The notes under the pieces: generated by a model
The model's database searches: none
Seen by the model: the letters and a program-made list of their open reading frames with translations, nothing else
What the model was told of the DNA's origin: nothing
Shown: one piece after another, positions 1 through 8,487 of the stretch
How the letters are laid out: each line of letters begins with the position of its first letter
Position numbering within the stretch: the first letter of the stretch is position 1
Assembly (NCBI GenBank): GCA_041984235.1
Contig: JBHIYN010000003.1
Coordinates: forward strand, 124,001 to 188,000
Origin: JBHIYN01 sp041984235
GTDB taxonomy: Bacteria > Pseudomonadota > Gammaproteobacteria > Ga0077536
Reading direction: 5' to 3'
DNA: 64,000 nucleotides
Translations under genes and position numbers: made by a program

Positions 1-2
1 AC

Positions 3-1100
3 ACCGAAGCAGGCTTCCGCTGGGAGTTCCGCCTGAGCGACTTCCGTTTCGCGGTTTCGCACTGGTACGGCTGGAACGACGTTTCGGTGATCAAGTTCCA
101 CACGGTTAACACCGTTGCTGCCCTCACGCCCGGTGGCGTGGCTGCGGCGAACAACAACACCATTGCCGACCTCGTTGCGTTCCGCGGCGTGCAGGCCCTC
201 GGCCCGGCTGCCGGCATCAACGACGTACTGACGGCATCCAAGCTCGATCCCGCCCTGCAGGCACTGGCCGTGCCGATCATTTCGCAGAGTCCCGAAGACG
301 CCGCTCGCGCGCTCGCCAACAGCCCGGTTGCGGCCTACGCCACCGAAGCGCGTAACTGTCTGCGTACCGGCAACTGCGCCAACCTGTGGACCGGCATGGG
401 AGCGATCAGCCCCGATGGCGTGCACAGCGGCGGCGGGCCGGTGCTCGGCGGTCAGACCTCGCAGGAGTACAAGCAGGCCCACACCCTGGGTCTCGCCATG
501 GACTACTTCGAGTCCTGGTCCGGCGTGGTCATGCGTATCGAGTCGTCCTGGACCTTCGACGAACTGGTCAACAACACCCGTTCGATCGACTGGGTCGACA
601 CCTCGGACGTCATGCGCTTCTCGCTTGGCTTTGACCGTCCGACCTTCATCCCGTTCCTGAACAAGGACCGCACGTTCTTCCTCTCCCTGCAGATCTTCGA
701 TACCTGGTATTGGGATCACGAGGGCGACAAGAACACCGGTTACTTCGTCGACGAGCACAACTGGATTACGACCTTCTTCTTCCTCGGCAACTACATGCGC
801 GACACACTGAAGCCGACCGGCTTCTACGTGTGGGAAGAGTATTCCAACTCGCACGTCACGGGCTTCAACCTCGAGTGGCTGATCGACAACCACTGGTCGA
901 TCAAGGGTGGCTTCCACCTCATCTGGGGTGGCGATAACAACACCACGCACGACAACGGGCCGTTCACGACCTTCATCACGCCGGGTTCCGACGGTCGCAC
1001 CAACCCTTATGTCGCGGGCGTCTTCGGTCCGGGTCGCCAGGGTATCGGTGGTCTGCGTAACTACGACGAGGTCTTCTTCGAGCTGAAGTACCAGTTCTGA
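3..1100 (+). CDS. DUF1302-like outer-membrane protein, C-terminal part
   Basis: The reading frame is already open at the left edge, so the N-terminus and signal peptide lie outside the window. The visible part alternates aromatic and polar residues as in beta-strands, has segments such as RFSLGFDRPTFIPFLN and TFFLSLQIFDTWYW, and ends in FELKYQF, a terminal Phe as expected for an outer-membrane barrel. The FDRPT..FLN..RTFF pattern resembles DUF1302 proteins, which are usually encoded next to a DUF1329 protein, and one follows at 2829. DUF1302/DUF1329 pairs are linked in the literature to uptake or processing of hydrophobic substrates, but their biochemistry is poorly known. A strong terminator follows the stop. 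Family assignment is moderate; outer-membrane location is fairly secure. Confidence 0.65.
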   Translation, partial: TEAGFRWEFRLSDFRFAVSHWYGWNDVSVIKFHTVNTVAALTPGGVAAANNNTIADLVAFRGVQALGPAAGINDVLTASKLDPALQALAVPIISQSPEDAARALANSPVAAYATEARNCLRTGNCANLWTGMGAISPDGVHSGGGPVLGGQTSQEYKQAHTLGLAMDYFESWSGVVMRIESSWTFDELVNNTRSIDWVDTSDVMRFSLGFDRPTFIPFLNKDRTFFLSLQIFDTWYWDHEGDKNTGYFVDEHNWITTFFFLGNYMRDTLKPTGFYVWEEYSNSHVTGFNLEWLIDNHWSIKGGFHLIWGGDNNTTHDNGPFTTFITPGSDGRTNPYVAGVFGPGRQGIGGLRNYDEVFFELKYQF

Positions 1101-1126
1101 GACCGGCCTGAAAAGCGCCACAATCA

Positions 1127-1160
1127 GGGCGGGAGACGCGAGTCTCCCGCCCCTTTTTTT
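1127..1160 (+). terminator. Rho-independent terminator after the outer-membrane protein
   Basis: A perfect 11-bp stem (1127-1137 with 1142-1152, GGGCGGGAGAC/GTCTCCCGCCC), a GCGA loop, and a run of seven T at 1154-1160. It ends the transcript of the outer-membrane protein, so the HEAT-repeat gene downstream needs its own promoter. Confidence 0.93.
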
Positions 1161-1326
1161 GTCAGTTCCGGATGCGGCAGCGGTACCGTGCCTCGTCCGC
1201 TCGAGCAAAACGCGTCCGCACAGGTTCTCAAGCAACGGGATTCCTGCGATTATCGGAAGGAACCTTTAGCCCCGTTACGGGTCGCTTTGATATCACTTGT
1301 TCAGTCTGGTGCGAACGAGGTAGAGG

Positions 1327-2487
1327 ATGTCCCTGAAACTGCTTGCTTCACGTCTCATGCTGCTCGGCACCGTGCTGCTCACACAGGGCGCGCCGGCGAT
1401 TGACGAGAAGCGCGTCGTTCGCGACGCCATCAGCGTCGCGCGCGAGTTGCGCAGTTCGGACAACATCTACGACCAGTTCAGTGGGGCGGGCACCCTGGTC
1501 GAGATTGGTGACAAGGAGGCACTGCAGTTCCTTGCCGACAACCTCGCGCACCCCGACTGGGTGCTGATGCGCTCGGCCATCGACACGCTGCTGAACGTCC
1601 AGCATCCGGCCGGTCTCGATCTCATCTATCGCTACGCGGCCGTTACCGACGACGCCATGTTCATGAAGTTCCTGTCCGAATCGCTGGCCAGCCGGCCGCG
1701 CGAGGACATGGCCGAATTCCTGGTGGATGCGCTCGACCTCAAGGACCTCTGGGTGCGCAAGCATGCGCTGCAGGCGCTGGCCTCGACCCCCAGCGAGGTG
1801 ATGGAAGCACCCATGCGCGCAATTGCCGAGGATGTCAGCGAAGACAGCACCAGTCGCGCTTACGCCTGGTACGCCCTGATCGGGACGCCGGCCCGCGACG
1901 AATCCATTGCGAGGCTGATCGAGATTTCGGGCAATTCCGGCAGTGAGGCGCAGGAGGCTGCCGCGGTCGGCCTGGGGGCGGTGGAAACCGAGCAGACGCG
2001 GGCGGCGCTCAGGGGCCTGCGTGAAGGCACCTCGTACAAGGTGCAGGTGGCCGCGCTCGCCAGCGAGGCCGGATTCGGTATCGAAGAGTCGATCGAACTG
2101 CTCGTCTATACCATCGCCAACGGCAAGGGACTAGACGCCTCTAATGCGGCGGCCAGCCTGCGGCGCCTGCCGGGGCCGGTGGTCTCGCGCATTACGCGCA
2201 CCCTGATCGCCTGCTGCGCCATGAACTCCGACGTCGGCACACGCCTCGTCGAGTCGTGGGCGGACATCGACTCCGACCCCGAGCCCATCTACGGGTGGGG
2301 TCTGGACAACCCCAATCCTGACATCCGCATGCAGACAGTGTGGCTGGTGGGAGCGCGTTCCGACCGCGCCTACCTGGACCGCATCGCGCCGATGCTGGAC
2401 GATCCGGACGGCGGTATACGCGGAATGACGGCGTGGGCTATAGTGCGCATGCTCGGAGACGAGCACGAACCCGGGACGGAAATCTGA
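1327..2487 (+). CDS. Exported HEAT-repeat protein
   Basis: A 386-residue protein. It begins with a short signal peptide (MSLKLLASRLMLLGTVLL, probable cleavage around residues 22-25), followed by repeated amphipathic helix pairs of about 30-35 residues of the HEAT/PBS-lyase type, for example FLADNLAHPDWVLMRSAID, DLKDLWVRKHALQALA and LDDPDGGIRGMTAWAIVRML. Such repeats are protein-protein scaffolds; no catalytic motif is seen. The start at 1327 is chosen because it gives the signal peptide and has a purine-rich stretch just upstream (GGTAGAGG). It lies between the DUF1302-like barrel and the DUF1329 protein, so a periplasmic assembly role with them is a reasonable guess only. Confidence 0.8.
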   Translation: MSLKLLASRLMLLGTVLLTQGAPAIDEKRVVRDAISVARELRSSDNIYDQFSGAGTLVEIGDKEALQFLADNLAHPDWVLMRSAIDTLLNVQHPAGLDLIYRYAAVTDDAMFMKFLSESLASRPREDMAEFLVDALDLKDLWVRKHALQALASTPSEVMEAPMRAIAEDVSEDSTSRAYAWYALIGTPARDESIARLIEISGNSGSEAQEAAAVGLGAVETEQTRAALRGLREGTSYKVQVAALASEAGFGIEESIELLVYTIANGKGLDASNAAASLRRLPGPVVSRITRTLIACCAMNSDVGTRLVESWADIDSDPEPIYGWGLDNPNPDIRMQTVWLVGARSDRAYLDRIAPMLDDPDGGIRGMTAWAIVRMLGDEHEPGTEI

Positions 2488-2828
2488 GCGCACGATGCCG
2501 CGGTCTGCGGTGCGCCACTGCGGCGGGGACAACAGCCGGGGAGAGACGAGCAAGTCCCGCGCTGGTGCGTCGTCGTCGATGGGCGGCCAGGCCTCCGGGG
2601 ACCTGTCCGCGGTTCGAGAAGGCTGCACGGGCGTGAAACCCGTAGCGCACGTCGGGTTGGCCACCACGCCCCGATCCGACCCGCGGGGTGGAAAGCACCC
2701 TGGTTCCCCGCGACACGAGTTATCCGACGAGCCTCGCTCACCGAAAACTGAGAGCAGACAAATCCATGCGGATGCCGGCACCGCGGCCGGACTGCATTCC
2801 ACCGCAAAACGAAGATAGTGTGACTAGC
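2488..2828 (+). other. 341-bp GC-rich gap, possible structured leader of the DUF1329 gene
   Basis: No convincing gene. A bulged hairpin (2488-2515) directly follows the HEAT-protein stop and has no T run. Further on are small inverted repeats, such as ACGGG/CCCGT near 2625-2645. The short open frames here have no recognisable homology or ribosome-binding site. It may hold a promoter and a folded 5' leader for the DUF1329 gene; I cannot assign it to a known riboswitch class. Confidence 0.3.
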
Positions 2829-4124
2829 ATGAACCGGATCCCCAACCTCTCCATCCTGACCTGGCTTACCTCGGCCCTGCTGCTGGTGCCGCCGTCGCTG
2901 CACGCGGGCGATTTCGATTTCGATACCGCCGCAGCGCTCGAGCTTTCGCCGCCGGTCGGTACCGTGATCGACAGCAGCAACCTGGAGCAATCCGAGCAGT
3001 TGCTGGACCCGGACCTGGCTGACCTGATTCGGGAAGGCTGGCTCACCATTACCGTGGGGGATCCGATCTCGTTCGACCCGCATCCGAACTACGTCTCGGC
3101 AACCGAGCAGCACGGCAGCGAAACCGCGCTCGGCGCCAACCCCGGCGAACTGCTCAACTACGTCGCCGGCAGGCCGTTCCCCGGCGAGCTTTCGGGTGAC
3201 GACCCGCGAGCCGGAGAAAAGCTGATCTGGAACATGCGTTACGGCTACGCTGGCGACGGCGGCGAAATCCCGGAGATGTACTGGCATTATCGCGACATGC
3301 GCGCGCAGAAGATTGAACGCGAGCTCGAGTTCGAGGCGGCCGCGATGCGCTTCATGTATCGCCACGTCGTCGATCCCGTGCCGGCGCTGAAGGACAACAT
3401 CTACAAGGTTTACAACGCCATCACGCTGACCGCGCTGTCACCCACTGACGTCGCCAACACCAAGCTGCTCATTTTCTACAACAGTGACGACACCGCCGAA
3501 GAGCAGGGCTGGATGTACGTGCCCTTGCTGCGCCGTGTCCGCCGCGTCGCCACCACCATGCGCACCGACTCGTTCCTCGGCAGCGACATCATGATCGAGG
3601 ATTTCCTGGGCTACACCGGCCGCATCATGGACATGAACTGGAGTTATGGTGGCACCCGGCACGTATTGCTGCCCATGTACCGGCACGACCAGATCCCGCA
3701 TGCCGATCGCAAGGCGCGCAAGTACGACCACAGCTTCGTCGACTTTCACGGCCATTCCGGCTGCTTCCCCAACGTGACCTGGCAGGTACGCAAGGTACAC
3801 ATCCTCGAGGGCAGCCCGAAGCGCTCCGATCACCCGCTGTCGCGCCGTTACTTCTATATCGACGCACAGACCATGTTCCCGGTCTTCGGCAAGGTCTACG
3901 ACCGTGCCGAGGTGCTGTGGAAGTTCCTCATCGGCGGCCTGGCCCATCCCGACCATCATCTCGAGCACAACGCCGGCAGCGGCGTGCCCTTGCTCGATTC
4001 GTCCGCCGTGATCGACGTGCAGAACAAGCATTGCACGACCCTGCAGATGGTCACGCTCGCCAACGTCGAGAAAATGAAGAAGCGTGACTTCGAGCCGTCG
4101 GCTCTCAACGTCGGCGCCCGCTGA
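2829..4124 (+). CDS. DUF1329 family periplasmic protein
   Basis: A 431-residue protein with an N-terminal signal peptide (MNRIPNLSILTWLTSALLL, cleavage near HAG-DF). The core carries the DUF1329 hallmarks LLIFYNSDDTAEEQGWMYVP, LRRVRRVATTMRTDSFLGSD and DFLGYTGRIMDMNW, and a later YFYIDAQTMFPVF. The fold is related to LolB/LolA lipoprotein carriers, and family members usually sit beside DUF1302 barrels, as here. The substrate is unknown. The ATG at 2829 is preferred because it starts the signal peptide; an in-frame GTG at 2820 is possible and an ATG at 2688 would add an unlikely charged extension. No strong Shine-Dalgarno is visible. Confidence 0.88.
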   Translation: MNRIPNLSILTWLTSALLLVPPSLHAGDFDFDTAAALELSPPVGTVIDSSNLEQSEQLLDPDLADLIREGWLTITVGDPISFDPHPNYVSATEQHGSETALGANPGELLNYVAGRPFPGELSGDDPRAGEKLIWNMRYGYAGDGGEIPEMYWHYRDMRAQKIERELEFEAAAMRFMYRHVVDPVPALKDNIYKVYNAITLTALSPTDVANTKLLIFYNSDDTAEEQGWMYVPLLRRVRRVATTMRTDSFLGSDIMIEDFLGYTGRIMDMNWSYGGTRHVLLPMYRHDQIPHADRKARKYDHSFVDFHGHSGCFPNVTWQVRKVHILEGSPKRSDHPLSRRYFYIDAQTMFPVFGKVYDRAEVLWKFLIGGLAHPDHHLEHNAGSGVPLLDSSAVIDVQNKHCTTLQMVTLANVEKMKKRDFEPSALNVGAR

Positions 4125-4320
4125 CAGGGCGATGCCGTACGACTGCGCAGACTGTCCGCGGTGCTTCGGGCGCGGCTGCGCGGCTCGTCGACGCGTCTGA
4201 ATTACGCTGCCCGGCTCGGCCGCAGCTCGCGCCCGATCTTCTTCGCCACGTTCTGCACTATCCTGTCGAGCACCGCACCCACCGCCTGACACTCACTGAA
4301 CTCGAGGAGGAGAGAACACC

Positions 4321-5226
4321 ATGGCAAGTCCACAATCGAACGCAATCAAGGATCTCTACAACGGCTGGCTTAAGGCCATGGGCGAGAAGCCGGACATGGG
4401 CCTGGACGAAATGCGCGACCTGTTCGAGCACTGGGGGGACATCACGGGCGAGCCCGGCGCGGTCGACTACGTGGAGGTCGATGCCGGCGGTGTGCCCGCG
4501 ATGTGGGCGATCCCGAAAGGCTGCACGGATGACCGCGTCGTGCTGTGCACCCACGGCGGCGGCTACGTCTGTGGCTCGATGTACACCCACCGCAAGATGT
4601 TCGGGCATCTTGCCAAGGCGATCGGCTGCAAGGCGCTGATCCTGCATTACCGGCGGGCCCCGGAGCACACCCACCCGGCGCAGGTCGACGACGCCGTCGC
4701 GGCCTACGAATGGCTGCTGACCGAAGGCTACAAGCCGGAGCACATGGCCACCGCGGGTGATTCCGCCGGCGGCGCGCTGTCGACCTCGGTCCTGATCGCG
4801 CTGCGCGACAAGGGCGTGCCGCTGCCGGTCGCGGCCCTGCCGATGTCGCCGTGGTACGACCCCGAGGGCACGGGTGATTCGCTGCGCACCAACGCGGACA
4901 AGGACTGCCTGGTCAAGGCCGAGGTGCTCGGCGGGATGGCTTCGACCTTCCTCGGCGATGCATCGAGCAAGGATCCGCGCGCCAACCTGTTGCAGGCGGA
5001 TCTGAGCGGCCTGCCGCCTATCTACATCCAGGTCGGCGGTGACGAGACCTTGCTCGACGACTCACTGCGCTTCGAGCAGCGCGCACGCGCGGCCGGGGTC
5101 GAGGTGAAGGTCGACGTCTATCCGGAAATGCAGCACGTCTTCCATTTCCTGGTCGGTCGCGCACCGGAAGCGGACGAGGCGGTCGCGAAAATGGCCGCCT
5201 GGGTGAAGCCCCGGCTGGGTCTGTAG
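4321..5226 (+). CDS. HSL-family alpha/beta hydrolase (esterase)
   Basis: A 301-residue alpha/beta hydrolase of the hormone-sensitive-lipase family. The oxyanion-hole motif HGGGY is at residues 78-82 and the nucleophile elbow GDSAGG at 146-151 (Ser148). A probable acid Asp241 lies in GGDETLLDD and a probable His272 in MQHVFHF. The length fits family IV esterases/lactonases, which hydrolyse short-chain esters or lactones in the cytoplasm. A clear ribosome-binding site (GGAGGAGAG) precedes the ATG. It is a single gene ending at a convergent hairpin. Adjacent catabolic genes suggest ester or lactone cleavage in a degradation route, but the substrate is unknown. Confidence 0.92.
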   Translation: MASPQSNAIKDLYNGWLKAMGEKPDMGLDEMRDLFEHWGDITGEPGAVDYVEVDAGGVPAMWAIPKGCTDDRVVLCTHGGGYVCGSMYTHRKMFGHLAKAIGCKALILHYRRAPEHTHPAQVDDAVAAYEWLLTEGYKPEHMATAGDSAGGALSTSVLIALRDKGVPLPVAALPMSPWYDPEGTGDSLRTNADKDCLVKAEVLGGMASTFLGDASSKDPRANLLQADLSGLPPIYIQVGGDETLLDDSLRFEQRARAAGVEVKVDVYPEMQHVFHFLVGRAPEADEAVAKMAAWVKPRLGL

Positions 5227-5237
5227 GCGCGCTCGCG

Positions 5238-5266
5238 ACGGGCGGGCCTGGTCGGCCTGCCCGTTT
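5238..5266. terminator. Hairpin between convergent genes
   Basis: An 11-bp stem with one G-T pair (5238-5248 with 5254-5264) and a 5-nt loop, in the 43-bp gap between the converging esterase and MaoC genes. Only a short T run follows on the plus strand, so it is a plausible but not canonical terminator. Confidence 0.5.
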
Positions 5267-5269
5267 CGC

Positions 5270-6292
5270 TTACAGGCTCCAGGCGACCAGCCGCCAGTCG
5301 AGCACGCGGTTCTCGGCGTAGTCCCGGGCTTCGGCTTGCGGGCGCAGCGCCCAGGTTTCTACCCGCAGCTCGTAGAGCGCACCGCCGGCAGCCACGGGTT
5401 GGACGTCGAGGACGTCGAACTCGCTGCGAATGATGTCTTCCTCCAGCACCGGGCCGGTATGGTCACAACCCTGCCAGCCGACCAGCGTGACCAGGTTGGG
5501 CATGGCGCGGGTGACCTGGGCGAATGCCAGCGAAATCGTGTGCCCGCCGTAGACCAGGCGACGGCCCAGGTAGCTGCGCGACGCATCGGTGTGCGCGAAG
5601 GCGATGTTGCCGGTCATGCGCACCAGCTCCGGCGCGCAGGTCACGGTGTCCTGCGCCTCGATGACGACGCGGTCACCGGCCGCCAGGCGCGGTCCTGGCA
5701 CCGGCCAGGCATCGGCTTCGAAGGCGGCGGTGTTCCAGCCGTTGGGGAGGGCGCCGAGCAGCGTGTCGTGCTCGAGACGCTCCGGGATCCAGCCGAAATC
5801 GTCCTCGCGCCCGGTTCGCGCCTGCTCGTCGCGGCACGGAATCATCGGGCAGCGCCAGTACTTGAGCACACAGTCGCCGTCCTGTTTGGTGGTCTCCATT
5901 TCCAGCGCCACCATGCCGGTTGCGGCGCGACCCGCCTTGGGCGTGTTCTGACGCAGGCCGACGACCCGGGTCGTGGTCGTCAGGGTGTCACCGACATAGA
6001 CCGGGCACTGCAGCAGCAGGCCGCGGTAGAAGAGGTTGCCCTTGACGTGCTGGGAGGCGTAGGTGGTCTGGCCGTTGACCAGGTTGATGACCAGCATGGG
6101 ATGCACCAGGGCACGCGCGGCGCCGGTGACCGCCGCCGTGAGGCGCTGGTCCAGCGGCAGGCGCATGCGGTCACCGGTCAGCGCCTGGTACCACGCCGTG
6201 TGGCCATCCGTGACCGTCACGGCGGGCGCGCCGAATACCTGACCGGGCTCGAAGTCCTCGAAGTAGGGGCCGTCGATGCGGTGCGTGGTCAT
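5270..6292 (-). CDS. MaoC-type dehydratase, mesaconyl-CoA-hydratase-like
   Basis: A 340-residue double-hotdog protein. The N-terminal half starts with YFEDFEPGQVFGAPAVTVTDG, and the C-terminal half carries AHTDASRSYLGRRLVYGGH followed by TISLAFAQ. The GRRLVYGGHxISLA segment is also found in mesaconyl-CoA (beta-methylmalyl-CoA) hydratases of the ethylmalonyl-CoA pathway and 3-hydroxypropionate bicycle, which have the same length and two-hotdog layout. I therefore expect reversible hydration of an enoyl-CoA. The precise substrate is uncertain and no malyl-CoA lyase is nearby. It is the last gene of the minus-strand run from 11020, 31 bp after the cyclase gene; no strong ribosome-binding site is visible. 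Confidence 0.8.
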   Translation of the reverse strand: MTTHRIDGPYFEDFEPGQVFGAPAVTVTDGHTAWYQALTGDRMRLPLDQRLTAAVTGAARALVHPMLVINLVNGQTTYASQHVKGNLFYRGLLLQCPVYVGDTLTTTTRVVGLRQNTPKAGRAATGMVALEMETTKQDGDCVLKYWRCPMIPCRDEQARTGREDDFGWIPERLEHDTLLGALPNGWNTAAFEADAWPVPGPRLAAGDRVVIEAQDTVTCAPELVRMTGNIAFAHTDASRSYLGRRLVYGGHTISLAFAQVTRAMPNLVTLVGWQGCDHTGPVLEEDIIRSEFDVLDVQPVAAGGALYELRVETWALRPQAEARDYAENRVLDWRLVAWSL

Positions 6293-6323
6293 GCGGGGAT
6301 TGCGGCCGGTGCGCGGCGCCGGC

Positions 6324-7256
6324 TCAGCGGATCGCGATGGGGTTGATGATCATCTGCACCGCACCGGTCATGCGCGCCGGGCCGAGCACGAACATGAACT
6401 CGTAAGCCTTGTCCTTGGCGAGCTCACGCGTATCCATGTTCTCCAGGATGTAGATGCCGTTGTAGTTGATCAGGATCTGGTGAACCTTGTACTTGATGTT
6501 CGGATCCTCGAACGGGATCGCCTCCAGGCCCCAGGAGTCGCCGCCGACGGCAATGACGTCCTTCTCCGCGAGGTACTCCGCCCCGCTGATGCCGAGGCCG
6601 GGCTCGGCCTTGCCGAAGCGTTCAGGATCGGAGTCCAGAATGGTCATCCAGCCGGTGTTGAACAGCACGACATCGCCTTTCTCCACGCTCACGCCCAGCT
6701 TTTTCTCGCAGGCCATGATGTCCTCGCGGGTGAACGCGGTACCTTCCGGCAGTACGTCCTTGCCCGCACAGGCGGCCATGTCGATCAGAATCCCGCGGCT
6801 GACGATCGGCGGATAGGTCTCGATACCCATCTTGGTCAGGCCGTTGACCTTGGCGAAGTCCTTGGCCAGGAAGCCGTTGTAGAACACGCCATCGGTAGCT
6901 GCGTGGCCGAGGCCGTCGATCTGCGAACCGACCCCCATCCAGCCGGAGATGATGTCGTCGAAGAAATTGAACTTGTTGTCGCCGTAGGCAGTGCCCGAGT
7001 ACTGGTTGGGGTAGAGCACGTGGATTTCGAACGTGCGCGGGGGGAAGGCCGGTGTCGCGCTGTTGGTCTCGATGCCGAGATTGTAGGTCTTGCCGGTCTT
7101 GATCAGTTTGGCGGCTTTCAGCGTGAGCTCCGGCCCCAGCATGTTGAACGACCCCAGCGTGTCCTCGGCGCCCCATTTTGACGGCCACCACTTGTCGGCG
7201 GCCACGATCGACTGTGCGGCCATCAGCATGACCAGGCCAGGAATCAGACGCTTCAT
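6324..7256 (-). CDS. Exported cyclase-family (PF04199) hydrolase
   Basis: A 310-residue protein of the kynurenine-formamidase/isatin-hydrolase (cyclase) superfamily with a signal peptide (MKRLIPGLVMLMAAQSIVAA), so probably periplasmic. The body shows WGAEDTLGSFNML, SQIDGLGHAATDGVFYNG and SRGILIDMA. The classical metal motif HxGTHxDxPxH appears here as GVGSQIDGLGH: the Asp and last His are kept but two His positions are replaced, as in one sub-clade of the family, so the chemistry may differ. The start at 7256 is preceded by GGAGGGGAG and gives a clean signal peptide; a longer upstream reading would overlap the CoA-transferase gene and is rejected. Confidence 0.88.
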   Translation of the reverse strand: MKRLIPGLVMLMAAQSIVAADKWWPSKWGAEDTLGSFNMLGPELTLKAAKLIKTGKTYNLGIETNSATPAFPPRTFEIHVLYPNQYSGTAYGDNKFNFFDDIISGWMGVGSQIDGLGHAATDGVFYNGFLAKDFAKVNGLTKMGIETYPPIVSRGILIDMAACAGKDVLPEGTAFTREDIMACEKKLGVSVEKGDVVLFNTGWMTILDSDPERFGKAEPGLGISGAEYLAEKDVIAVGGDSWGLEAIPFEDPNIKYKVHQILINYNGIYILENMDTRELAKDKAYEFMFVLGPARMTGAVQMIINPIAIR

Positions 7257-7321
7257 ACTCCCCTCCGAAATCAGTTTCGTTGCAGACTCAAATGTAATCG
7301 AAAGCGGACCTCGCGTCGCCC

Positions 7322-8428
7322 TCAGGAAAACTCGGCCCGAATCGCCGCGCCATGTTGATCCAGCGCCGGCACCTCGGCCCCGTCGAGCGTGTCGCCGACG
7401 CGCCGCACCAGGCCGGCAGCGGCGCCGGCGGCCACGACTTCCTTGCGCTTTAGGGCGGGGTGACGCCCGAGATCGGAGACGTCGTTGATGCTGCCGCAGG
7501 CGATGCCGGCGCGCGTCAGCCGGCTTGCCGCTTCGGCGCGGGTGAACGGCTGCAGCGCCTGTTCGATGTCCGCGCGCAGCGCGTCGCGGTGTTGCATGCG
7601 TGCGGCATTGGTGCGGTAGCGCTCGTCGTCGACCATCTCCGGGCGCTGCAGGCCGTCGCGGCACAGCTGCGCCCACTCGCGCTGGTTCTGCACGACGATG
7701 AAGATCGGGCCGTCAGCCGTGGCGAAGGCACCGTAGGGCGCAATCTGGCCGTGGTCCATGCCGGTCCCGGCAAGCAGCTTCCCGCCATGCTCGTAATAGG
7801 CCAGTGGTACCGCCATCCACTCCGACATGACTTCGAACAGGGACACCTCGACCAGGCGGCCGCGGCCGTCGCGCCCACGAGCCAGCAGGGCTTTCAGGAT
7901 TTCGCCGAAAGCGGTGAGGCCGGTCGAGATGTCGACGATGGAGGCGCCGACCTTGGCCGGCTGCCCCGGCTGGCCGGTCACCGAGCACAGGCCGGTCTCG
8001 GCCTGGATGAGGGCGTCGTAGGCCTTCATGTCGGCGTACTCACCGCTGCTGCCGTAACCGCTGATCGAGCACATGACCAGCGCGGGGTTGAGCGCGGCGA
8101 GCGCGTCGTAACCGAAGCCGAGACGCTCGACCGCACCTGGGCGCAGGTTCTGGATGAACACGTCCGCGCGCGCCAGCAATCGTTCGAGCAGTTGCTTGTC
8201 CTCGTCGCGGCGCAGGTCGACGACCAGCGATTCCTTGCCGGAGTTCAGCCACACGAAATAGGCGCTCACGCCGTTGATGACGGAGTCGTAAGCGCGGGCG
8301 AAATCACCCTCGGGGCGTTCCAGCTTGATCACGCGCGCGCCGCTTTCAGCGAACAGGCGGCTGCAGTAGGGCGCGGCGACCGCCTGTTCCAGGGAAACCA
8401 CGAGCAGGTTGTCCAGCGGTGCAGTCAT
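7322..8428 (-). CDS. Family III CoA-transferase (CaiB/BaiF type)
   Basis: A 368-residue cytoplasmic CoA-transferase. It shows LVVSLEQAVAAPYCSRLFAE, GARVIKLERPEGDFAR, LNSGKESLVVDLR and the FIQNLRPGAVERLGF segment typical of CaiB/BaiF proteins. These enzymes move CoA between acyl-CoA and a free acid through an aspartyl-CoA intermediate; the usual catalytic Asp region is present (around VQAETGLCSVTG, with Asp in the preceding AYDALIQ). It sits between an acyl-CoA dehydrogenase and the cyclase gene and probably activates the acid handled by this run. Donor and acceptor are unknown. Confidence 0.93.
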   Translation of the reverse strand: MTAPLDNLLVVSLEQAVAAPYCSRLFAESGARVIKLERPEGDFARAYDSVINGVSAYFVWLNSGKESLVVDLRRDEDKQLLERLLARADVFIQNLRPGAVERLGFGYDALAALNPALVMCSISGYGSSGEYADMKAYDALIQAETGLCSVTGQPGQPAKVGASIVDISTGLTAFGEILKALLARGRDGRGRLVEVSLFEVMSEWMAVPLAYYEHGGKLLAGTGMDHGQIAPYGAFATADGPIFIVVQNQREWAQLCRDGLQRPEMVDDERYRTNAARMQHRDALRADIEQALQPFTRAEAASRLTRAGIACGSINDVSDLGRHPALKRKEVVAAGAAAGLVRRVGDTLDGAEVPALDQHGAAIRAEFS

Positions 8429-8487
8429 CGGGCGGGACCTCGGGCTTGGGTGCGACGCGGCCGCTTCACGGCCGCAACGACCGTGGC

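Noticed and set aside
7257..7676. An N-terminal extension of the cyclase-family protein
   Set aside because: It would run antisense-like out of frame over the CoA-transferase end; the internal ATG at 7256 has a strong ribosome-binding site and signal peptide.
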